DNA of 43,657 nucleotides from CAZFDE01 sp964517795 (GTDB lineage: Bacteria; Planctomycetota; Phycisphaerae; Sedimentisphaerales; Anaerobacaceae), in NCBI GenBank assembly GCA_964517795.1, contig CAZFDE010000016.1, positions 1 through 43,657 on the forward strand, in the 5' to 3' direction. The notes beneath the pieces were generated by a model that saw only the letters and a program-made list of their open reading frames with translations, was not told where the DNA came from and searched no databases. Shown here one piece after another: positions 18,211 through 25,796 of the stretch. Numbering within the stretch: the stretch's first letter is position 1; each line of letters opens with the position of its first letter. The position numbers were made by a program, and so were the translations under genes.

Positions 18211-19848
18211 TTAATAGCCGGCTTTCAGATCATATTTATTTTTTTCGATAAACTCATTGTAACGGTAATCAAGCCCCTTCTTTTTCAAATTTTCAACCTG
18301 GCGATTTTTCAATGGATACGCAGCCACAAAATCTTTTTCGAAAAGCGGGTCTTTGTCTTTGAGTCCCTTCTGCTGGGCGGGGACAAAGTCATAGGCTGCG
18401 ATGCGGACACCTTTGGCGATTGCCTGAAAATCGACGATGTCTTTAAGAAATTTCATTTCGATTGCGCTGTATTGCTTTTGGCCGGCGAGGTTGTTCTGCT
18501 CAAGGGGATCTTTGGCCTTGTCAAATAATTGTGCCTGGCCGGTGAATGGGTAATAGGTGTAGCGATAGAAACGATCTTCGACGATCTTGCAGGAATCGCA
18601 GAACTCGCTGAAGTTGACGGTCCGGGTGAATTCCGGTTGAGCTTTGGCCTGTTCGATCAACGAGAGCGAGACGCCCATGCGATGCTCGGAGCCGGCAATA
18701 TCCAGCACGGTCGAGGGAATGTCAATGTTACCGACGAGATTTTGTGAGCGGGCGGCCTTTTGGACCGCCGGGTGGTTCGATACGAGCAGCGGGATGGCGA
18801 GCTGGGCTTCGTAGGGGAACGGGCCTTTGTAATTGTTGCTGTGGTCTCCGATCAGGTCGCCGTGGTCGGCGGAGAAGATAAAGGTCGTGTTCTCGTAAAG
18901 GCCGCGCTGCTTGAGGCGGTCGATGATGCGGCCTATCTGAAGATCGATAAAATGGATCATCTCACCATACGCTTGCCGCACCTTCATATTCCACTGCAGG
19001 GGGCTCGGTGGCGGAAATATCGCCGCCCTGTACTTATGAACATCGGGCATCGCATTTAAATCGGAATCAATCGGCTCCGGCAGTTTGGTTACATCGACAA
19101 CCCCCTTGACATCCCTCGGCGGGTCATACGGATCATGAGGCCCCTGAAACGAAATCCAGGCAAAAAACGGCTTGCCCGCCTTTTGAGAATGATTCATAAA
19201 TTTCATTGCTTCGGAAGCGATAAAATACTCATAGTAATCTTCCGCAGAATAATTAAACACGAGTTTCTTTCGGTCATAGTTGTTCCATATGTCTTTAATC
19301 TCAGGGTGCCTTGCCTTGAGGTATTTATAGTAATCATCATCCTTGCCAAGACGTGTCTCTTCCATCTGCTTTGTGGTCTTGAAGCCCTTGGCATCCTTAG
19401 CAGGGAAATGATGCAGTTTTCCGAATGCACCGGTCGCATAGCCGATTTTGTTCATGTTTTCTGCGATATATTCAAGGCCGTCGCGGAATGGGACGTCGTT
19501 CGTCCAGACACCGTGATCGGATATATAGCGGCCGGTCATCATGCATGCCCGGGCCGGGGCGCAGACCGGTGACTGCGTGATCGCGTTGTCGAAAACCGTT
19601 CCGTTTGCCGCGAGTGCATCGAGGTGCGGCGTGGGGATCGAATCGCAGCCGTACATGCGCAGAAAGTCTTTTCGAAGCTGATCGCAGAGTATGACGACGA
19701 TATTACGTCCGGTCGGCTTGAATCCGATACGCATATCGGGTTGGTGTGCATGGTCTTTCTGGCAGCCGGTCAGGTGCGCAGCGGCAGCCACGGCGGTAAT
19801 GCCGCTAAGCTTGAGAAATTTTCTTCGTGTTACATCGTTATGTTTCAT
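18211..19848 (-). CDS. Type I (formylglycine) sulfatase, Tat-exported lipoprotein
   Basis: 545 residues. The N-terminus has a textbook Tat motif (T-R8-R9-K-F-L-K) and a lipobox L-T-G-C29, so it should be exported folded and lipid-anchored. Sulfatase signatures: 'VVILCDQLRKD' (metal-binding Asp), C96-A-P-A-R100 (CxPxR, the Cys that is converted to formylglycine), 'GKLHHFP' (His), 'GPHDPYDPP', 'FSADHGDLIGDH' and a following Lys. It hydrolyses sulfate esters, here most likely on a polysaccharide or oligosaccharide, given the beta-helix genes downstream. The SULF subfamily cannot be assigned by eye. ATG 19848 has AAAGGA upstream. No formylglycine-generating enzyme gene is in the window, so it must be elsewhere. 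Confidence 0.93.
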   Translation of the reverse strand: MKHNDVTRRKFLKLSGITAVAAAAHLTGCQKDHAHQPDMRIGFKPTGRNIVVILCDQLRKDFLRMYGCDSIPTPHLDALAANGTVFDNAITQSPVCAPARACMMTGRYISDHGVWTNDVPFRDGLEYIAENMNKIGYATGAFGKLHHFPAKDAKGFKTTKQMEETRLGKDDDYYKYLKARHPEIKDIWNNYDRKKLVFNYSAEDYYEYFIASEAMKFMNHSQKAGKPFFAWISFQGPHDPYDPPRDVKGVVDVTKLPEPIDSDLNAMPDVHKYRAAIFPPPSPLQWNMKVRQAYGEMIHFIDLQIGRIIDRLKQRGLYENTTFIFSADHGDLIGDHSNNYKGPFPYEAQLAIPLLVSNHPAVQKAARSQNLVGNIDIPSTVLDIAGSEHRMGVSLSLIEQAKAQPEFTRTVNFSEFCDSCKIVEDRFYRYTYYPFTGQAQLFDKAKDPLEQNNLAGQKQYSAIEMKFLKDIVDFQAIAKGVRIAAYDFVPAQQKGLKDKDPLFEKDFVAAYPLKNRQVENLKKKGLDYRYNEFIEKNKYDLKAGY

Positions 19849-19867
19849 TTCGGCGATCCTTTCGATA

Positions 19868-20875
19868 TCAATGGCCGAATGCTTTCATAAATTCGTATGT
19901 AATTTTCGCTACCGAAGGGGTCTTGATCGCGTTGCGGCGATAGAGTTCGGTCAGGTATTCGAGTTTCGGATGTTTATTCACATCGGCCGCATTGGGGCCC
20001 AACAGGCCGCGGGCGTTCAGTTCGTCAATTTTTTGCGGCGGCAGGATATCGGGGGCCTGTTCGATCAGCTTGACGAGCATATCCTGACTGGTCTGGGTCT
20101 CCAGCACGGTCCAGATATTGACCTTGGCAATGCCGTCGGTGCGCAGGCGCATCAGGTCGTGTTGCGAGAGGCAGCTCGTGCCATGCAGGACGATCCGGCG
20201 GCCAACCTTATTGCATATCTGTCGGGCAAGATCACCGTGATATTTTTTCTTTTCACCGGTAACGCGGTGCTCGGTACCGAGGTTGGCGACGATCAAGTCC
20301 ACGCCGGTGCGGTCGATGAAATTTTTGGCGTCATTCGGATCGGTCAGTTTCATGTCGCCCTGGCCGGATTCGGTGATCTCATCGACACAGCCTTCGATCA
20401 CGAAGGCATCTTTATAGCGGGTGACGAATTCAGCGGTTCGGTCGATGTTTTCGGCGAGAGGCCGCGTGGAGCAGTCGTACATGACGCAGCCCCAGAAATC
20501 GCGGCCCTGATCGAAGAGAAAAACGTCTCCTTCCGGTTGGCCGTGATCGAGTGCGGGGATAACTCGTATATCTGCAAAAGGGCCGTCCGGCCGGGCCAGC
20601 CGCTCGAGATCGCTTCGAAAGGTTAGAAAGCCTTCGCGGGTATCATTGAGACTGGTGTAATTGGCCAGTTGCTGTCGGCCGTGGTAATTGGCGGTCGCGG
20701 CGATATAGAGCGGTACATCCGCCAGATCGAAATCCGCGGCGAACTGCCTTGCGCCCATGAGGATGCCTTCCATCGTGAAGGTATTTTCCGCACAGAAGCA
20801 GGGGACCGAAACATCTTTATCCAGCAGGGTTTCGAGCAGTTCGCGAATCACATTGGGGTCGTTGAAAATCGCCAT
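19868..20875 (-). CDS. Class II (FBA-family) aldolase-like enzyme
   Basis: 335 residues. It has the class II fructose/tagatose-bisphosphate aldolase fold markers: 'VIPALDHG' (D110, H111), 'VMYDCSTRPLAENI' (131-144), E161, 'VANLGTEH' (H203), 'IVLHGTS' (H231) and 'AKVNIWT'. The usual GTSHG and LHGGSG glycine motifs are altered to GTEH and LHGTS, so the substrate is probably not fructose-1,6-bisphosphate. Lying between a fucose-isomerase-family gene and a sulfatase gene and co-directed with an FGGY kinase, it likely splits the ketose-phosphate made by those two enzymes into DHAP and an aldehyde. SD AAAGGA before ATG 20875. Cytoplasmic. Exact substrate is inferred only. Confidence 0.8.
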   Translation of the reverse strand: MAIFNDPNVIRELLETLLDKDVSVPCFCAENTFTMEGILMGARQFAADFDLADVPLYIAATANYHGRQQLANYTSLNDTREGFLTFRSDLERLARPDGPFADIRVIPALDHGQPEGDVFLFDQGRDFWGCVMYDCSTRPLAENIDRTAEFVTRYKDAFVIEGCVDEITESGQGDMKLTDPNDAKNFIDRTGVDLIVANLGTEHRVTGEKKKYHGDLARQICNKVGRRIVLHGTSCLSQHDLMRLRTDGIAKVNIWTVLETQTSQDMLVKLIEQAPDILPPQKIDELNARGLLGPNAADVNKHPKLEYLTELYRRNAIKTPSVAKITYEFMKAFGH

Positions 20876-20886
20876 AGTCGGTCCTT

Positions 20887-22305
20887 TCAGAGCACGGTTA
20901 CATTAAAGCCGAGATAGTGATGCAGCGCTTCGGCCAGCGGTTCGATCAGATTCTCGCCGGGCGTGATGCTGACGTGATGGCGAAAACCGTTCCGGCCGAC
21001 GTAAAGCAGGATGTCCTGGAGGTTTTCGATCTGTGCGACGCCGCCGCAGCCGAAATACTCATCGGGGATCGGGTCGTCGGTGAACCGGCCGCTGCCGAGA
21101 TAGAAATCGAGCTGGCCGTCGCGGGTGGTCATGCTGGCAAAGCCGAAGGGGAATGGGCGGATGCGGCCTTCATTGCAGCCGAAGGATTTGTTCGGGCCGA
21201 CCTGCGGGTCGTGCTGGAGCATGGAATGATCCACGATGCGGCCTTTGGCGGTCATCAGGGACTGGGCGGTCGAGCCGCAGTGAAACAGGATGCATTTATC
21301 CGGGTCGTCGCCGTAGTTGTTGTTCCAATCGAGGCACGCCGTCGGGCTCATCGACGCACGCTGCAGGGCGTACATCGCCACGGCGTTGCCGATATCGACC
21401 TCGCAGGCGACGGGGTATCTGCGGTCATTCATTTCGCTCAGCAGCACGCAGCAGGAGATGTTGAGCTGACGCTGCAATTCGATCCAGCAGCGAAATCCCA
21501 TCGCATCGAGGTTCCATTCTTCGAACAGCGCATCGAGCACAATGCCGAGGCGAACGATCTTATCGAATGCCTCGTCCGGGGTGCCGTCGAAGTTCGTGTA
21601 ATCGCGCAACGTTTGGGCCTTTTCTTTATAGGCGGCGGTCGAATCGGTGATCGTATCCATGCGACTGAAGACCTCTGACAGGTCGATCACCTCCATTGTG
21701 ATGCCGTGTTTCTGCAGGGCCAACTCGTCGATGCGTACGGTCTTAAAGGCGGTTGTCCGCGCGCCGACGGCACCGACGACCATGTCCTTAAAGCCGGTGA
21801 CAATGCGGCAGAGCTTGTCGAAGTGATCGATATTTGCGGCGAAATCCTCGCCGGCCGGCGCGACGACATGAGGTTTAAGCACGGTAAAGGGCAGGCCGTA
21901 CTGATAGAAAACGTCCATCACGGAGAATTTGCCGCAGAAGGCATCGCGGCGGAACTGCGGCGACATGCGGTCAAGCTCGTCGGGGTAGGCGTGGATGTAG
22001 ATCGGGACGGTAACGTGCTTGAGGGCGTTGACACAGGTCGATTCGTCGCCGAAGTTCGGCAAGGTCAAAATGACGCCGTCGTAGCGGCCTTCGTTTTCCT
22101 TGAAGAATTGCGCATATTGTTCGGCGTCGGCGGCGGTATTAACAGCGCCGTTTTCGGTGGCGTTCTCATCGGGGATGATCACATCGTGGCCGAGTTGCTT
22201 GAGCCGTTCGATCAGTTCGCGGCGTGCCTGGATGGTCAATTCGGCCGGGAAAAAGCCGCGGTTGGTAACCATTAAAGCGAATGTGGATTTTTGTAAGGGT
22301 CTCAT
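20887..22305 (-). CDS. L-fucose/L-arabinose isomerase family protein
   Basis: 472 residues, shorter than FucI (about 590) but typical of the FucI-like branch. N-terminal Rossmann-type domain 'VTNRGFFPAELTIQARREL' and 'GVILTLPNFGDES'. The central and C-terminal parts have the family's metal-binding region: 'MGFRCWIELQ', 'CEVDIGNAVAMYAL' (E302, D304 candidates) and 'CILFHCGSTA' (H342). It interconverts an aldose and ketose in the cytoplasm; fucose to fuculose is the most likely reading, from family and from the sulfatase and GH141-like context. The ATG overlaps the TGA of the kinase gene (ATGA), so translation is coupled. SD AAGGAA. Alternative substrates: arabinose, rhamnose-like 6-deoxyhexoses. 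Confidence 0.82.
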   Translation of the reverse strand: MRPLQKSTFALMVTNRGFFPAELTIQARRELIERLKQLGHDVIIPDENATENGAVNTAADAEQYAQFFKENEGRYDGVILTLPNFGDESTCVNALKHVTVPIYIHAYPDELDRMSPQFRRDAFCGKFSVMDVFYQYGLPFTVLKPHVVAPAGEDFAANIDHFDKLCRIVTGFKDMVVGAVGARTTAFKTVRIDELALQKHGITMEVIDLSEVFSRMDTITDSTAAYKEKAQTLRDYTNFDGTPDEAFDKIVRLGIVLDALFEEWNLDAMGFRCWIELQRQLNISCCVLLSEMNDRRYPVACEVDIGNAVAMYALQRASMSPTACLDWNNNYGDDPDKCILFHCGSTAQSLMTAKGRIVDHSMLQHDPQVGPNKSFGCNEGRIRPFPFGFASMTTRDGQLDFYLGSGRFTDDPIPDEYFGCGGVAQIENLQDILLYVGRNGFRHHVSITPGENLIEPLAEALHHYLGFNVTVL

Positions 22306-23677
22306 GGATTTTCCTTGCGATGTAACTGTTTGATTTGCTGTGAAACCGGCCGGATGGTTTCGTACAGGCCGGCATAAATATCGTANNNNNNNNNNNNNNN
22401 NNNNNNNNNNNNNNNNNNNNNNNNNNNNNNNNNNNNNNNNNNNNNNNNNNNNNNNNNNNNNNNNNNNNNNNNNNNNNNNNNNNNNTTTTAAGCACCTGGA
22501 GGTTTAGCTTCATCTCGTAAGTCAAACCTTCGAGTATTGCCCGCAGCAGATCATTGCGGGTGTGGTTGAGCGACAGGCCGATGATCGCACCAGCCGGGTC
22601 GGGATCGAAGTAAGGGGTGCCGGTTGAGGTAAAGTGCGGCAATACGAAGATGTCCGAAGGGGATTCGGGGATGTTGTTCAGCAGGATATCATATACATCG
22701 GTGCCGGCTTTCTCGGCCTGCTGTATTTCAGCGGCAGCGAAATTGTCCTTGAACCATTTCAAAAGATTGCCGCCGGTCATGTTGAACGCGACGGTGGTAT
22801 AAAGCCCTTCGACAACGTGCGGATAGGTGGCCAGATTCGCCCGGCACATGGCGTCATCGATAATACAGCGATCGAACGCAGGGGTGATGCATTCGACGGT
22901 TCCGATGCTGTAGGCGGCTGTGCCTGCCGATACCGCGCCGACGCCCAACGCGCCGCAGCTTTGATCATGGCCACCGATTGTGACGGAGACATCCGGTCCC
23001 AGTAAAAGCGATTGCTGCATTTCCTGGGTGAGTGTCCCAATCGGTTGGCCGGGAGAGAAAAGCTTGGGCAGTTTGCTTTCATCGAATCCGACCGCACCTG
23101 AAATTTCTGATGACCAGTTCAGTTTATGGATGTCAAACAACATTGTTCTCGCGGCCAGGTTGTGACTGGTCGCGGCCGTTTTCGTCAACGTATAGGCCAG
23201 CAGATCACCCATACAAAGCATCGTTTGGGTCTGATCGAGAATCTGAGGTTCGTTTTCTTTGAGCCAAAGGATCTTAAAGAGGCTAAAGAGCGTATGCGAA
23301 CTGTGGCCGGTGATCGCATACAACCGGTCTTTGCCGAAGGATTCGGTAAATTGCTTGACCTGTTGTTGACTTCGCGTATCGAAGGAGACCATCGCATTGC
23401 AGAGATATTGGCCTGCGTTATCCAGGCAGGTAAACGCTTCGCCCTGGCTTGAGATGCCGATCGCCCTGACCGGATCGGTTTGTTTGACCTTGGCCGCGGC
23501 CTTCGCGATGACATTCAGACACGATTGGATCACCTGGCGCGGATCGAGTTCGTACCAGCCGGGCTTTTCGCAGATCGTCTGATATTCTTCATAAGCGGCA
23601 GAAAGCGTTTTTCCGTCGCGGCCGAAAACCACCGCTTTAGCGCCGCTGGTTCCAATATCGATTCCTAAATAGGACAT
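22302..23677 (-). CDS. FGGY-family sugar kinase (xylulokinase/fuculokinase-like), interrupted by assembly gap
   Basis: Start ATG 23677 with AAAGGGA upstream; 397 codons are readable before the gap, and 27 more codons plus TGA (22304-22302) after it. N-terminal 'YLGIDIGTSGAKAVVF' is the phosphate-1 loop; 'IGISSQGEAF', 'GGHDQSCGALG' (catalytic Asp) and 'LPHFTSTGTPYFDPDPAGAIIGLSLNH' are FGGY hallmarks. The C-terminal helix after the gap reads 'YDIYAGLYETIRPVSQQI', as expected for the family end. It phosphorylates a ketose, probably the product of the isomerase that follows. First gene of the operon. The two halves are in different frames across the 100 N, so the gene is probably intact but the gap length is wrong; the missing part includes the GGG adenosine-binding motif. 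Confidence 0.88.
22386..22485. other. Assembly gap of 100 N inside the FGGY kinase
   Basis: Exactly 100 unknown bases, the usual placeholder for a gap of unknown size. Frame continuity of the kinase needs a true length equal to 2 modulo 3, while 100 is 1 modulo 3. Comparison with normal FGGY layout suggests that some 65-90 residues (about 200-270 bp) are missing. Confidence 0.97.
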
Positions 23678-23743
23678 CTGAATCCCTTTGCAATTGATTT
23701 TGCCTATTAGCTTACGTTTTGCGAGCTTCGCGGGCAATGGCGG

Positions 23744-23777
23744 AATCTGCGAATTACATGGAAAATCTTGCAAAATT
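23744..23777. promoter_or_regulatory. Direct-repeat half-sites, possible AraC-type operator
   Basis: AATCTGCGAATT (23744-23755) and AATCTTGCAAAATT (23764-23777), imperfect direct repeats 20 bp start to start, in the 124 nt divergent region between the kinase operon and the PocR-AraC gene. Spacing of about two helical turns fits an AraC-family dimer. The second copy overlaps the predicted -35 of the regulator gene, which would allow autorepression. Confidence 0.35.
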
Positions 23778-23795
23778 CATTGGATATGATATATT
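23768..23795 (+). promoter_or_regulatory. Promoter of the PocR-AraC regulator, predicted leaderless
   Basis: TTGCAA (23768-23773), 16 nt spacer, TATATT (23790-23795, 5/6). The ATG at 23802 is 6 nt further on and lacks a Shine-Dalgarno. Confidence 0.45.
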
Positions 23796-23801
23796 TGAGC
23801 T

Positions 23802-24665
23802 ATGAGTCGAAACATCCAATTTATTTTTCAGCGCGATGTCCAGAAGATATTCGATCATTTTACCCGCCTGTTCGGGATCCGCATTGTGTTTTTCTCGTAC
23901 GACGGTACGGAGCTGGGTTCGGGCCAGGGCCGGCCGAACTGCCGATATTGTCAGTTACTCCGCGAAAAGCTCGATCACGAACCACTGTGCCGCAAACTCG
24001 ACCGTGACAAACAGATTCTGGCCGCCGAAGTCAAAACGCTGATCAGTTATCAGTGCCACGGCGGCATGACCGAAGCGGTGCTGCCGGTGTACCACGTCGA
24101 GAAGCTGCTGGGCTATATCATGATCGGTCAGTTTCGTACTACCGACCGTATGCCAGCCAAGCTGAAAAACTTATGGGCAAAGCAATACGGCGATACCGCA
24201 CTGGCCGATGCGTTTTATGAAGCGCCGTTCTATCACAGCGAAAAAGTCGAGGATATTCTGGCGATCTTTTCAGTATTGGTGCATTACATTGTCAGCAACC
24301 ATCTCATCGAGATTCAGCGATTCTCCTCGCTGCATAAGATCATTAATTATATTGCCGAGCATCCGGATGAGATGCTGAGCCTGGCCGAGGCGGCCGAGTT
24401 GACCAATAAAAGCCCCTCCTGTTTCGCACATCAATTCAAAGAAGCGACCGGCACCAGCTTTCGTCGCTACCAGATCGATCGGCGACTCGAGTTGGCTGAC
24501 AAACTGATGCGGACCGAGCCGCAACTCAGTATCAGTCAGATCGCGTACCGCCTCGGCTATGAGGATCCGCTGTATTTTTCGAAGGTCTATAAAAAAAGCA
24601 GAGGCCTCAGCCCTTCGGCCGCCAAAACGAAATTGGCAAAAAATAGTCATTCTAAGAAAGACTAA
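23802..24665 (+). CDS. AraC-family transcription regulator with PocR sensory domain
   Basis: 287 residues. Residues 1 to about 165 form a PocR-type ligand-sensing domain ('LFGIRIVFFSYDGTEL', 'CRYCQLLREK', 'CHGGMTEAVLPVYHVEKLLGYIMIGQ'), with a cluster of conserved Cys and the CHGG motif. Residues about 180-280 form an AraC/XylS double helix-turn-helix: 'LSLAEAAELTNKSPSCFAHQFKEATG' and 'LSISQIAYRLGYEDPLYFSKVYKKSRG'. It is divergent from the kinase-isomerase-aldolase-sulfatase operon and almost certainly controls it in response to a sugar or its metabolite. PocR domains are known for small diol/propanediol-type effectors in cobalamin/pdu regulation; L-lactaldehyde or propanediol, the by-products of fucose breakdown, would fit (inference). 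Confidence 0.88.
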   Translation: MSRNIQFIFQRDVQKIFDHFTRLFGIRIVFFSYDGTELGSGQGRPNCRYCQLLREKLDHEPLCRKLDRDKQILAAEVKTLISYQCHGGMTEAVLPVYHVEKLLGYIMIGQFRTTDRMPAKLKNLWAKQYGDTALADAFYEAPFYHSEKVEDILAIFSVLVHYIVSNHLIEIQRFSSLHKIINYIAEHPDEMLSLAEAAELTNKSPSCFAHQFKEATGTSFRRYQIDRRLELADKLMRTEPQLSISQIAYRLGYEDPLYFSKVYKKSRGLSPSAAKTKLAKNSHSKKD

Positions 24666-24727
24666 GCCCTATAAATGTACTTAAAAGTGTACACATTGCC
24701 TTGGTGTTCATAATAACCATTTAAAGC

Positions 24728-24756
24728 TTGATTTAGTATTATCTTTTTATTATAAT
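24728..24756 (+). promoter_or_regulatory. Promoter of the small dockerin protein gene
   Basis: TTGATT (24728-24733), 17 nt spacer, perfect TATAAT (24751-24756). Transcription would start near 24763, which rules out the ATG at 24760 and supports ATG 24781, preceded by AGGTGGG. A short inverted repeat TGTAC...GTACA lies upstream (24676-24693). Confidence 0.6.
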
Positions 24757-24780
24757 ATAATGCATAAGGTTAGGTGGGTA

Positions 24781-25602
24781 ATGGTGCAATTACAGTATAT
24801 CGTTATCATAATAGGGATTTCTTTTTCCTCAGTTGTTTACGGGGCCGGACTCGACAACAGTGATTTTGAATTCGGCGAACCGGCACCGATCTATGACTTT
24901 AACCAGCCGATGGGGTGGATGCGGGAGAATTATGCTGCTATTGTCAATAATTTTATTCCGCAACCGACACATGGCAGTATCCGTAATTGGCAGATCGATG
25001 TCAACGAAGGGTTATACCCATATTATGGCCAAAATTTTGTCGTTCTTAGTACCGGGGATATTTCGCCGGATCCCACGTATGCGAGGATCATCCAACAAGT
25101 ACACGTTGAGGCCGGTTGGATATTCAGCGGTTATTATTTTTTCGGTACCTGTGATTACAGCCCCTATTCTGATTACGCGACCATTAAAATGGTACCGTCC
25201 GATTCGAATACCCCGCTGCGCGATATTATCTTTGTCAATATTGCAGTTGAGGATGTCAATGATTACGGTTCGATGTCAGGATGGGAATATTTCGAATATA
25301 CATTCGATGCCGATGAAGAAGGGATGTATGATTTAACGTTAATCGTTAATGATGGCCAGGATGCAATTTTTAAGTCCTATTTGGCGGTGGACCATTTAAA
25401 GTTGCGATGTGTCGAATACGGGGACTTAAATACTGACTGTAAAGTGGATTTTATGGACTATGCCCTACTCGCTGAAAACTGGATCATTGATTGTTCACAG
25501 CCGATTCACGATTGCAGTGCGGCCGATTTGTTTGAAGATGAAATGATAGATTATAAAGATATAGCCGTTTTAGCTGAATATTGGCTGGATAATTCCGACT
25601 AA
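24781..25602 (+). CDS. Secreted protein with C-terminal dockerin-like EF-hand pair
   Basis: 273 residues from ATG 24781. Signal peptide MVQLQYIVIIIGISFSSVVYG. Residues about 25-205 look like a carbohydrate-binding-like beta-sandwich ('LDNSDFEFGEPAPIYDF', 'YFEYTFDADEEGMYDLTLIV'), similar in plan to PEP-CTERM/DUF-type secreted modules, with no family I can name. The end holds two calcium-loop repeats, 'GDLNTDCKVDFMDYALLAENW' and 'ADLFEDEMIDYKDIAVLAEYW', a type I dockerin-like pair; the second lacks the usual D-x-N-x-D order. Single-gene unit between the regulator and the EEP gene, so a role in the same glycan system is possible but unproven. Confidence 0.78.
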   Translation: MVQLQYIVIIIGISFSSVVYGAGLDNSDFEFGEPAPIYDFNQPMGWMRENYAAIVNNFIPQPTHGSIRNWQIDVNEGLYPYYGQNFVVLSTGDISPDPTYARIIQQVHVEAGWIFSGYYFFGTCDYSPYSDYATIKMVPSDSNTPLRDIIFVNIAVEDVNDYGSMSGWEYFEYTFDADEEGMYDLTLIVNDGQDAIFKSYLAVDHLKLRCVEYGDLNTDCKVDFMDYALLAENWIIDCSQPIHDCSAADLFEDEMIDYKDIAVLAEYWLDNSD

Positions 25603-25796
25603 CAGATCGTGTCCCACAGACTTGATAAGCGGATTCAGCTCATAAGTGCCACTGAGTCGCCAAAGTGAAATTGAGGGCAAATAATATCTCGTAAAAGCTT
25701 AAAGTTCAACATAGAGTAGTGCAACCTGATTGTGAAACTACTGGCCATGACCTTGGTAAGCTATAAGGGGGGACAGGAGGGCACCTTAAATTTTCA

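Noticed and set aside
20917..21678. Plus-strand ORF of 253 residues opposite the isomerase
   Set aside because: Mirror frame of the isomerase gene with no recognisable domain.
23678..23760. Sigma54-type promoter for the kinase operon
   Set aside because: A GG...GC pair is present but the spacing is 11, not the 10 nt needed; no convincing sigma70 boxes were found either.
22166..23773. A single 535-residue ORF read straight through the N run
   Set aside because: Its part after the gap is in the wrong frame; the true kinase C-terminus and stop are in another frame (22302-22385), and its N-terminal 32 residues precede the real ATG at 23677.
24760..24780. ATG 24760 as start of the dockerin protein
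   Set aside because: It lies upstream of the transcription start predicted by TTGATT-17-TATAAT; ATG 24781 has a Shine-Dalgarno and an immediate signal peptide.
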